Shown here in pieces: positions 32,839-42,830 of a stretch of 64,000 nt of DNA. The stretch is from Zygnema cylindricum. Lineage: Eukaryota; Streptophyta; Zygnematophyceae; Zygnematales; Zygnemataceae. A program made the position numbers and the translations under genes. Where the stretch lies: NCBI GenBank assembly GCA_037447655.1, contig JBBHKE010001576.1:124001-188000 (forward strand), given 5' to 3'. A model generated the notes under the pieces. It saw only the letters and a program-made list of their open reading frames with translations. It ran no database searches and had not been told where the DNA came from. Numbering within the stretch: the stretch's first letter is position 1; each line of letters opens with the position of its first letter.

Positions 32839-34456
32839 TTATAATTCGCTTCGAGTGAGAATTTTTGAACCCGGGATCGGAAATTTCAAAACCGGAGCTT
32901 CTTTTGGCGCTTTTCTAATACGATTTTCCACACTAATTCTCCCTAACTTGGAGGGTATATAGAGGTTACTGTGACGTTCTGTCACACCTGATTCTTTTTC
33001 ATTTGACTCTTTTTCATTTGTCTTTTCAACTGAAGGAAGAGACTCTAATAATGTATTATAAAATAAATATACCCAAGAATCTAAAGGTCCCGGATGACAT
33101 AAATTAATGCAGTTTTGGGATCTACCTCCATTATAATTCAAAAAAATACTTGTTTTGTTTCTCTTTTCGACAGCTTCACTGACATCCAAATAGAGTCCAC
33201 CCCATTTCTTGGTCAACTTTTTTGCAATTATATTTTGGCGGTCTCGGTTTTGCTTTATTTTTTTTTCGTCCTCTTTTCTCTCTTCAGGAATTTTTTGGCC
33301 TGGAGCCGGGCAGGCAAGAACTGCCACAAACAGAAAAGTGGAGGGAGAGAGGGAGAGAGAGGAGAAAGAGAGTGAAGAGGGAGGGAGAGAGGGAGGGAGA
33401 GAAAGAACGAAGCGAAGGGAAGGAGAGAGGGGGAGAGAGGCGAGAGAGAGAGGGAGGGAGAGAAAGAGAAACGAAGGGAAGGAGAGAGGGAGAGAGGGAG
33501 AGAGAAGGCGAGAGAGAGAGGGAGAGAGAGAGAAAGAAACGAAGGGAAGGAGAGAGGGAGAGAGAGAAGGAGAGAGAGAGAGAGAGGGAGGAAGAGAGAG
33601 GAAGGGAGAGAGGGAGAGAGGGAGAGAGGGAAAGAAAGAAAGAAAGAGGGAGAGAGGGGAGAGAGAGGGAGGGAGAGAAAGAAATAAACGAAGGAAAGGA
33701 GAGAGGGAGAGGGAGAGAGAAATATAATGAATAATGTGCGATCCAGTGACTGCTAAAAAAGCAAAAAACAAAAAAGAACGAAAAAATAATCGTATCAACA
33801 GCAAAAGGACGATCTTTCATCGTCTCTTGAAAAAAATAAGTGCACAGACAAAAATAGAGGTTATATTGGAGGTGGATTGGCGGAAGCCATGAAATTGTAC
33901 ACAAGAGAAAGATCAATGCATTGGAGAGAGGAATTGATTTGTATTTGGGATGATTTCATTAAGTGAGAAGAGTCACTTATATACAAAATATCGATTGAGC
34001 AGATTCCTCGATATATCGTACCGGGACCAACATAAATCATCGCGATATATATCGCAAAAATTGCATATCCGTACAGTCAGAGTACGGAAAACCGTACGAA
34101 AAAGAGTACGGAGAATCGTACGAAAAATCGTACGGATATTCCCCCCCCCCCCCCCTCCCCCCCCGCGCTCAAGGGGGGGGGGGGGGGGGGAATTGAAAAA
34201 AAATTGTAAAATTTTCATTTTCGATATATCGTCGATACGATATATCGGCGATATATCGCGATAATTTGAAATTCGATATATCGAAGCGATATATCGAATA
34301 TCGGGTACATGAAATTCGATATATATCGAATATTGGCAATGGGTCCTCGATACCCAACACTAGTCGTTACATTGCCAGAAAAGGTTTAACTTTTACTTAT
34401 TTTCTGTAAATAACAGGAAAGGTCGTACCACAGCCCCTTACAAATGGAAAAACCCA

Positions 34457-34497
<41 letters not shown>

Positions 34498-34857
34498 CAA
34501 ATTCTCACCGTCGGGATAACTCCTGTAAATCACGAGAGTTTTTAGATAATGCTTTCTCAACCAAACGTAAGATGCCAAAAGGTTTTCATTAAAACTTTTC
34601 TCACCCACACTAATTTTGATTTGGGTCAAAACCACCACTGTATGCTTCCACAAAGTTACCGCTATATACCACGGAACTCCGTTTTTGTTGTCGGGAACTC
34701 GACCAGCATTCAAATCTCGGTTAAGGACAAACCGTACTGGAACCGTATGACCTCCGAGAATATCCCCACAATACCCATATCCGGAACAAAACTTTTTCTT
34801 CTCCACCATCCCAAGTGAGACAACCATTTGGGAAAAGATTGGTGACAAGAGGATTCT
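32839..34857 (-). CDS. PC-esterase-like domain with lost catalytic residues (domain A)
   Basis: Two clear exons. 34509-34857 reads MVVSLGMVEKKKFCSGYGY, RFVLNRDL and VIYRSYPD, parallel to the middle exon of domain B, with donor GTGAGA and the same phase-1 break after the P-(D/P) position. 32839-33320 starts with VLACPAPGQ (acceptor at 33321-33322), continues IAKKLTKKWGGLYLD and NCINLCHPGPLDSW, and ends in a charged linker and TAA. The last motif corresponds to DCxHWCxPGxxDxW: both catalytic Asp and His are Asn. A minus-strand stretch at 35068-35120 (RMVVLITGIDNIEAIM) could be a decayed GDS exon, low confidence. After the TAA the same frame continues into domain B. It is a dead enzyme or pseudogene half of a two-domain protein. 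Confidence 0.6.
33340..33722. repeat. polypurine (GAGAGAGGGA)n tract in intron of domain A
   Basis: Nearly pure A/G on the plus strand for about 380 bases. On the coding strand it is the polypyrimidine tract just before the acceptor at 33321. Long frames over this tract are artefacts. Confidence 0.85.
33975..34368. repeat. CGATATATCG-rich element with C/G homopolymer hairpin
   Basis: Intronic. It contains many CGATATATCG words and ends CCCAACACTA, like the hAT-type MITEs at 11672 and 41166. A run of CGTAC words lies at 34068-34135. At 34141-34190 about 24 C-rich bases face about 18 G across a short GCGCTCAA loop. Confidence 0.55.
34461..34496. repeat. (TA)n microsatellite
   Basis: Eighteen TA units in the intron just downstream of the donor of the 34509-34857 exon. 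Confidence 0.9.
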
Positions 34858-36221
34858 CTGGAGAACCAAACAAAAGAAATTAATAAGATAGAAGTAAAAC
34901 AAAAGTACTCGTAACTCGTGGTACATGGTTGAGAAGACGGGAGGGAAAATTGGGAAAAAAAGCATGAATTAAAGGAAGAAAATGAAGGTGAAAATGGGAT
35001 CTTTTTAAAAACTTTGATTGAATTTAATGTCAATGTTTTAATAGGACAGTCTTTGCTTCTTCTTCACCATTATTGCTTCAATATTGTCTATCCCTGTTAT
35101 AAGAACTACCATTCTTTCCCCTCTCGAACTTTGTTTTCCGAGTCACAATTGTCGAATTTTCTTCGAAATTGACCAATGAAAAAAAACAAGTCATTCTTGC
35201 CTTTAGCTCCAAGCACCTTTTCTTTCCACTGTCAATCTCATTCTCATTACCATGTCTGTGCTTCTCTCTCTCCCCCTCCCCTTCCCTCCGTCCCTCTCAC
35301 CCTCTTCTCCCTCCCTCCTCTCCCCCTCTCCATCTCTCCCGGGTTTTTTAGGGTTTTAAGGGTTTTGTAGGGTTTTTTAGGGGGTTTTATGGCTTTTTAG
35401 GGTGTTTTAGGGTATTTTAGGGTTTTTTAGGGTTTTATATAAATAGATATCATCCAGTAGGACGGAGGATCACTGCCTAGATTAACTGCCAAATTTTTGT
35501 AGGGGAGTGATGCTCCTTCTCCCTTGGTCTCTCTCTGTGTCTGCTTAAGGCAACCATGGTTGCCTGTGAGTCCTCAATGACTACGACAAGTATCAGGGCT
35601 CACTAACATCATAAAACGATAAAAGATAGACATACAAAATACATTTTTCAACATATTTTTCTTCCCCACTGTAACCGAGTGTCCCAATTTTATATTTTGG
35701 AATGGTTTATATTGACGGTTTGACGTAATTGCGAATGGAAAACCCCTTTCACCCCTCAAAACTGACTTTCAACACCGAAAAAAAAAAAACACGCAATAGT
35801 AACAATAAGAATATAAATAATAATGAATCAAATGATTTACTACTCTTTCTTTTGATGGGTAATTCAACCCCAAATATTGACCCACTTTTTTTCGTTTATG
35901 AGTATATTTTAATATAAAGCGTGCACGCCATCTATTCTCATAACTGTTTATCATCAATTTTTACATATGGCTTTAGAATGCGTGCATTTTTCCCCTTGTA
36001 CGTAGAATTATATTTTCTCTCGAGATTGGATGGTAAACAACCTGAGTACTTAGATTTAAAAAATCGATGATAAAGAGGAAACTGAGAACTCCGAGGTTGT
36101 ATGAAACAAAAGTGCGAAAAAAACTGAAATGTAAACAAAAAGCGCGCCAAACGAAAGAGATTGAAAAAACAACAATCACAAAAGTAGCAACTCAATAGGG
36201 GCACCCAACATTAACCAGTCG
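34858..36221. other. upstream part of the PC-esterase locus; no certain exon
   Basis: No PMR5N-type N-terminal exon for domain A could be found. A telomere-like stretch with TTTTAGGG words lies at 35341-35440. The locus may have been cut off by the hAT insertion at 36230, or its first exons may be too diverged to see. Confidence 0.45.
35341..35440 (+). repeat. degenerate telomere-like repeat
   Basis: About ten spaced TTTTAGGG or TTTAGGG words, with spacers of T. The Arabidopsis-type telomere is TTTAGGG; TTTTAGGG is the Chlamydomonas type. It could be an interstitial telomeric remnant or simple T/G-rich sequence. Confidence 0.5.
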
Positions 36222-37094
36222 GTCAGTCCCAGAGGTCGCAAACGGTCGACCGAAACCGTGACCGACCGTTAACCGACCGCCCGCACCGGATCTGGAACGG
36301 ATTTAGTTGCCAAATTTTGGGGGTCGGGCGGTTACGGTCGGTTGACTCACCAGGAAAATAAAAACGGTCGGTTACGGTTGGTCAACCAATAAACCAAAAA
36401 AAATGAAAATTTTATGTTGTCCCTATAATCCAACATTCTTGTAATTTGTACTCTTTGGTATCGTAGAAGCATATGACATCATGATTAGCGTCGCAAATCT
36501 GACACGGTACTGTAGTTAGCTATTCATTTTGCAAAACATAGGGAATGCGATAAAGCGTCGCAAATGTGACACGGTAGTACAATATTCATTTCGCAAATCT
36601 TAGGGAACGCGACAAAGCGTTGCAAATCTGACACGGTACACCGCCAATCGATATTAGCGTAGTGTACGCTAATTCCGTCCCGCTTTTTTTAATTATTATT
36701 CTCCAATAGCGTAGCTTATTCTATTTTTTTCTGTACGCCATTTAGGGTCATGTTCCAAGTACCTCACAAAACGAAAGTACGTTGTCGGTTAAATAGTGTG
36801 GTGTACAGTACGTATCAGACCTTACAAAATTGTACCTTTTTAAGTGAAAAAGTATATTTAATGAGTTTTAGTAACTGCGCACGCATGAGAATATGCGCTC
36901 TCAAAATGGGATAAAAGCAGGCTGTAAAATATCATGTTCGCACATATTCGACCAAAAACCTCGTTTCGACTGTGTGAACCTACTACTGTGTGAGAGTTGT
37001 CATGACTGAAAATGGCTCTAACATGTGTGCGACGGAAGGTCTACCGAGTATGTTTACTTAAATACCTAGCGCGGACCATAAAATTGCAACAATT

Positions 37095-38176
37095 GTGACG
37101 ACGATATTGAATAAGAGCGGAACTTCCAAAAAAGGCAAATATGATGTGGAAGTTCCTGAGTTTTTTGATCTAATTGACGCGTGTAAATCATTGGTCACGT
37201 TTTTCAAACAGAGTAATTTACAAAATCTTTTGAACAACACTTTAAAACAAGAAAACGCAACGCGGTGGAATTTTTTGCATTAAATGCTTAAAAGTATTTA
37301 CGATGCATTCAATGAGATAGGACCAATCGCTCAAGCAAAAAATAAATTGATACTTTTTGCTTGCATGGATAAGACTCACCTTACCGAACTTATATGATTT
37401 TTGGAAAGGTTTCAAGAAGCGACCCTAAAATTGGAGAAAATCAAAGAGCCAACTTTACATTTGGTTTTGTTTGAACTATTGTCTCTCCATAACCATTGTA
37501 AGTTAAGAAAAACATCTTACAATGATGGTGAAAAAGAATGCCCCGCCGATTCCCTAAATTTGCAAAAATTGAAACAATTTTTTTTGAAATTTGCACTACC
37601 GAAGTGGGGCCTTCATGAGTATCATATCGTTGCGGCTCTCTTAGATCCCCGACAAAACCCAAAGTTTGAAACAATTGGGGTATCGAAAACCGAGATTGAA
37701 AGCGCAAGGGTCAAAATTCGAGAACTCGCAAACGACCTCGGTGATGACGTTGATTTTGGTAGTCATCAGCGTATCACAAAAAAACGAAAAACATCGCAAA
37801 GTAAAGACGGTTTCCACAATTTTTTTGGTGAGAGCGATGAGGAAAATGAGGTTCTTATTACCGCCGACAAAAAAATGCTTGTTAACGACGAAATGAAACG
37901 TTATTTTGATTTAGAATTAACCAGCGATGAAAGATTTAACTTTAACATACTTGAATGATGGAAAAAAAATCAAATGTACTTGCGAAAGATGGAGGATTTC
38001 TTATTCTAGCCGGTGTTTCTAGATCTATTCTAGCTATTTCTGCTTCTAGCTCCATGTCCGAATGCAATTTTTCGGATGCCGAGAACACAATAACAAAGAA
38101 GAGGAGCTCACTAGCTGCTTCAATTGTTAGTGATCTTTTGTGTGTTAGATCCAACCGAGATCTTTTAAATGCATAG
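37095..38176 (+). pseudogene. hAT transposase, C-terminal half with dimerisation domain
   Basis: Frames in order. 37095-37283 gives SLVTFFKQSNLQNLL, then ATRWNFLH. 37401-37958 gives LPKWGLHEYHIVAALLDPRQ, a typical hAT core stretch, to ILE. After a TGA where a conserved Trp pair is expected and a frame shift, 37990-38170 gives ILAISASSSMSECNFSDAEN, KKRSSL and LLCVRSN, the hAT C-terminal dimerisation domain. The N-terminal zinc finger and first catalytic part are missing. Three or more breaks make it non-functional. Confidence 0.85.
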
Positions 38177-38983
38177 TTTTTTATTTTGTTTTGATTTCTA
38201 ATTATTGTTATTTTTTTAGTATTAGTTATCATGTTTTTTTTTCCTTTGAAATTTTTGTTGTATTTCACAATTTTTCTAGTGTTATTTTGTTTTTTTTTTT
38301 AAACCGGAGTGCTTATTTTTATCAAATTACGAAAGCGTCGTATGTATACCAAATTTAGATTTATAGATTGTTGTGTAGTTTTAAGTTTGAGGTTGAGAAT
38401 TTGTACAATAGAGTCGAAAATAGAACGAGGTTGTTATTTGTTTAGTTCTATATTTGATGCTACAAAATATTTTTTGTTTTTTTTGCTCATCACAATGTGT
38501 TTTTTGTCAATTGATTTTCTATGTGAAAACTTTTTTTTTTAACATACATAATTGAAAATTTACCTTTTTTGCATAATTCATAACATAGTATCGTAGTCGA
38601 AAGAAAAACCGTCCGAAAATTGTAGCCAAAAAAATAGATTTGCGAGAGAATAAACATTAATATAAGGGTTTAAGCATTCATCTAAGAGTTACACGCAAAA
38701 TTAGGAACAAATCCCTTGAAGGTTGTGACTGTCGAGGAAAAAAAATATTCGTAAAGGGGGATTGAAAAAAGACAAAATAGTAAAAAGAAGAGGTACACGA
38801 GCTGTTTTTTTGCAAAGGGAGATGTACCACTACACCACTCATTGTTATTAGTATTAATAAGTCGCTACTACTTATAGCCAAAAATTACAAAATATAGCAG
38901 ACAACGTTATTTGAATACGTGGATATAACTTGCCACGTTCCCTTGCATTAAATAGTATTATTAATCAAAATTTTCCATTTACA

Positions 38984-39712
38984 CTACACTGCGAATCGAA
39001 TTAGCGTTATTAACGCTAATTCCGTCACTATGAATTTTGACCCAAAAATCTTAAAAAGAGTAAATAACTCTAAATTTTTCTTTACATTATTAAAGGTACT
39101 CTTTGAATCAGCGTTAACAACTCTACACCGCGAATCGTAATTAGAGTAATAAAAAAATTAGAGTAAAAAAACAATTAGAGTAACGAACTCTAATTTATGT
39201 GATAGAACTTTTTCACAGAGGGAGTTTACTCTAATTTATTTAAGTACTATATATTGGGTTATGTCGGCAATAAATTTCCGCGCTGAAATTATGAACACTA
39301 AATTACGTAGGCGTACAAAATCTGTCAGTCCATATAGTTTTGACGTCGTTACGACGTTAGTAATATTTGTCGCGCTACGACGATGCTATCGAAGGACGAG
39401 AGATATGCGAACGGCTTTTTTTCGGTGTGATTCATTTTTCGTTTAGTGCGATTTCATGTGTGAGCACAATTATATTAAATCATTATTTGTACCTTTTTAC
39501 TTAGAAAATTACAATTTTGCACGGTCCAACGTCGTCCGTACTCCACGCTATTTAAAACAAACCTATATTACATTTTTTTACGCTAATTAAATTTACCTAA
39601 ATTAGAATAATGAAAAAATAGAATCGTTTACTCTATTTGATGTGATAGAGTCGAAATTTCGAGCGACCGAATTAGAGTAATATACTCTAATTACGATTCG
39701 CGGTGCAGTATA
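38984..39712. mobile_element. MITE with TACACTGCGAATCG ends
   Basis: Start TACACTGCGAATCGAATTAG and end CGATTCGCGGTGCAGTA are inverse partners. AT-rich interior with many ATTAGAGTA/TACTCTAAT words and an internal copy of the end near 39126, so it may be two nested units. Related to the MITE at 26242. Confidence 0.55.
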
Positions 39713-39936
39713 GTTCCATTTTAAATAGTGTGGCTAATGTACACAAGTATACCGTATTAACGAAAATGTACAAAAATTGATTTAATACATAGTTCAAAAG
39801 TAGGCGTTTTTTGGTAGGCCTTTTGTAGGCCGCCTTTAGCGTAAGTTGTGTTACGAGCTTTCCATGTGATCTTCTTAAATCGCTACTTTCATCAGCGACC
39901 GTCCGATCGTCTGAATCTGACAATAGTCCTATCGTA

Positions 39937-40670
39937 AGTTGTGTTATGGGCTTTTCATGTGATCTTCTTAGATCGTTACTTTCATCATCGACCGTCAGAT
40001 CATCCAAATCTGACAGTTTGAATTAAAAGTCGCTCAAAACTCACACAAAAAATCTTTTTTTGTCCGATTTTTATTTCAAATTTAGACATGACGTTTAATT
40101 CTCTATCGAACCATGCGCAACTCAACCCTGTTACTATTTTATTTCATTTTGCGGCCAATACAATATGGGTCTTAAGGCCATATTGTATGTTTTGCATACA
40201 ATAGGCATATTGTATGGGCGTACGGTCACCTACTTTTGAACCATGATTTAATACATGCCGTTATGATGTACCTGCGGTTTTCACAAACCGCGTAGTGCAA
40301 ACGAGTTGTGTTATGGGCTTTTCATGTGATCTTCTTAGATCGTTACTTTCATCATCGACCGTCAGATCATCCAAATCTGACAGTTTGAATTAAAAGTCGC
40401 TCAAAACTCACAGAAAAATCTTTTTTTGTCCGATTTTTATTTCAAATTTAGACATGACGTTTAATTCTCTATCGAACCATGCGCAACTCAACCCTGTTAC
40501 TATTTTATTTCATTTTGCGGCCAATACAATATGGGTCTTAAGGCCATATTGTATGTTTTGCATACAATAGGCATATTGTATGGGCGTACGGTCACCTACT
40601 TTTGAACTATGATTTAATACATGCCGTTATGATGTACCTGCGGTTTTCACAAACCGCGTAGTGCAAACGT
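39937..40670 (+). repeat. 367-bp tandem duplication inside the hAT element
   Basis: Two units starting AGTTGTGTTATGGGC at 39937 and 40304, nearly identical throughout, with differences of a few bases. Each contains a hairpin around CAATATGGGTCTTAAGGCC. A diverged partial unit precedes at about 39840. Confidence 0.85.
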
Positions 40671-41165
40671 CATAATGACGTGAAGCTGTACGTTTTGACA
40701 AAATGCGTTTTTACAAACCGCGTAGTGAAAACGTCATAATACTTTGTACTCTTTGGTATCGTGGAAGTACGTGACATCATAACTAGCGTTGCAAATCTGA
40801 CACGGTACTGTAGTTAGCTATTCATTTCGCAAATCATAGGGAACGCGACAAAGCGTCATAAATCTAACACGGTAGTACACTACTTATTTCGCGAATCTTA
40901 GGGAACGCGACAAATCGTAATTATTGGCCTTCATACGTCGTACATTGGTTAATTTTGTACTTTTTCGGTTACGGGCGGGCACGGTTAGTCGCGAGAAATC
41001 GAGATTCGGCTAATTTTTATTTTCGTAAACGCCGGTCGGTTAACGGTTAACAATTTTGGAGCGTGACAAAACTCGGTCGGGCGTCGGTTGCTCAGATTTT
41101 GAAAAAAAAAAAGCGGTCGGTTTCGGTTATGTAAAATTTTGACTTTTGCGACCTTTGGCCAATCC

Positions 41166-42162
41166 TAGTGTTGTGTATCGGGTAAAATTTATCGCGATAA
41201 ATCCGATATCCGAACAGTTAAAACGCTCGATACATCGCTCCGGGACCAACAAAAATTATCACGATATATTTGGTAAGAGGTGAGTGTCAGTACAGATTCA
41301 TTACGGAAAATTATACGATAAATCGAACGGATGATCACACCAGAGGTCGCAAAAGTTAAAATTTTACATAACCGAAACCGACCGTTTTTTTTTTTTCAAA
41401 ATCTGAGTAACCAACGCCTGACCGGGTTATGTCACGCTCCAAAATTGTTAACCGTTAACCGACCGGCGTTTTCCAAAATAAAAGTTAACCGAAACTCGAT
41501 TTCTCGCGACTAACCGTGCTCGCCCGTAACCGAAAAAGTACAAAATTAATTAATGTACGACGTATGAATAAGCCAAGTATTACGATTTGTCGCGTTCCCT
41601 AAGACTTGCGAAATGAATAGTGTTTACTACCGTGTCAGATTTGCGACGCTTTGTCACATTCCCTAAGATTTGTGAAATGAATAGTGTTACTACTGTGACA
41701 GATTTGCGACGCTAATCATGATGTCACGTACTTCTATGATACCAAAGAGGAAAAAGTACAAGAATGTTGGATTGTATGGACAGTACAAAATTTTCTTTTA
41801 TTTTTATTTTTTGGTTAACTGACCGTAACCAACTTTTTTTTTTATGGTGAATCAACCGACTGCAGCCGCCCGGCCCCCAAAATTTGGCAACCGAATCCGT
41901 TCCGGATCCGGCGCGGGCGGTCGGTTAGCAATGGTCACGGTTTCGGTTGGCCGTTTGCGACCTCTAGATCACCCAAACAGCCGCCACGATGGGGGGAAGG
42001 TGGGGGTAGGTGTGGGCTTTTTATTTATTTTTGACCTAGCGTCACTTCGATATATCGCGATAAAAATTTATCGTAATATTGGCCGATATATCGCATAAAT
42101 TTTGCGATATGAGCTTCGCGATATATTGAAGCTATATATCGATTATTGGGTACCCAAAACTA
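41166..42162. mobile_element. hAT-type MITE (TAGTGTTGTGTATCGGG ends), split by another MITE
   Basis: Inverted ends TAGTGTTGTGTATCGGG and ACCCAAAACTA, rich in CGATATATCG. It carries the insertion 41341-41966. No matching 8-bp duplication is visible. Same family type as 11672-12097. Confidence 0.55.
41341..41966 (-). mobile_element. deletion-derivative MITE of the hAT element, 8-bp duplication
   Basis: 626 bp. Its ends CAGAGGTCGCAAA and TTTGCGACCTCTA are those of the hAT element at 36230-41157, in inverse orientation: its left part matches the hAT right end and its right part the hAT left end. It is flanked by GATCACAC (41333-41340) and GATCACCC (41967-41974). It retains a single copy of the subterminal block. 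Non-coding; would need transposase in trans. Confidence 0.8.
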
Positions 42163-42830
42163 GGTACATGTCACTATCGGCAAGGAGCCTTCGAACCACA
42201 ACAGTACTAACCACAATGGTTCAACATCTCGTTTCCTTGATAAAGCTCATCATTACATGCTATTGTGGTGATTGAAAGCCGTCAACACACGGTGTTGAGG
42301 ATGGATGACTGACACGTGTCAGATCTTTCCAGTGGGCTCGATTGAGCATGTAGGACTCACGTGGACGAGTTCCCTTTCAGGAACCTTAATCATGTTAGGA
42401 CTTGATTTTTTGACTACAATTTTTGTTCACTTGATGTTTTATAGAATTTTACACTTTTCTTAGTTTGTCCTTCTCGCTTCGCTTTTTGTATGCTTTTACT
42501 ACCGTTCTCTGGTTTACATAGTTTGGTATGCGTGATAATCCCCCCTTTCATTTTGCCTTAGTTTCACATCACATAGTTTTAACAAAAAAAAAATATTGCA
42601 TGATAAATTAAAAGAGCACGATGGTAAACCATTTGAGTCTGGGAGTACAAAAGGGGTGGCATGACCAACACTGAAAAACAACAATAAAAAACAAAAAGAG
42701 CGACGAGAACACAAAAAAAATGGAAGCAACAACAAGGAAAATAAAAGCACCCTAACTCAAAATGAAAAGCATGGCAACTCACAGAAACAAAACTACAAAC
42801 CCCAACCCCAACCCTAACTCAATTAAATAT
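42163..42830. other. 3' flank or tail of the non-LTR element; no gene seen
   Basis: On the minus strand this lies downstream of the nuclease-like end of the non-LTR pol. Next to the coding end is a G-rich run (TTAGGGTTGGGGTTGGGG at about 42791-42812, minus strand), possibly the 3' tail. Confidence 0.4.

Larger units (their letters stand above)
36230..41157 (+). mobile_element. hAT DNA transposon with decayed transposase
   Basis: Ends CAGAGGTCGCAAA (36230) and TTTGCGACCTTTG (41157, or shifted by a base), flanked by GTCAGTCC (36222-36229) and GCCAATCC (41158-41165), an imperfect 8-bp duplication. Both ends carry subterminal blocks in the same orientation (36440-36645 and 40743-40920) built of a repeated unit with GCAAATCTGACACGGTA and AGGGAACGCGACAAA. 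These could be transposase-binding sites. The transposase remnant is at 37095-38176. A MITE (38984-39712) and a tandem duplication (39937-40670) lie inside. Confidence 0.75.

Noticed and set aside
33209-33916. Arg/Glu-rich plus-strand frames and Ser/Leu-rich minus-strand frames
   Set aside because: Low-complexity GAGAGAGGGA tract in an intron; no domain and no conserved ends.
35938-36204. Minus-strand frame upstream of the PC-esterase locus as a possible first exon
   Set aside because: No PMR5N-type residues, no splice or start signal that joins it in phase.
42163-42310. Possible tRNA gene (GTTCGAA-like word near 42190)
   Set aside because: No acceptor stem or D-arm pairing could be drawn.
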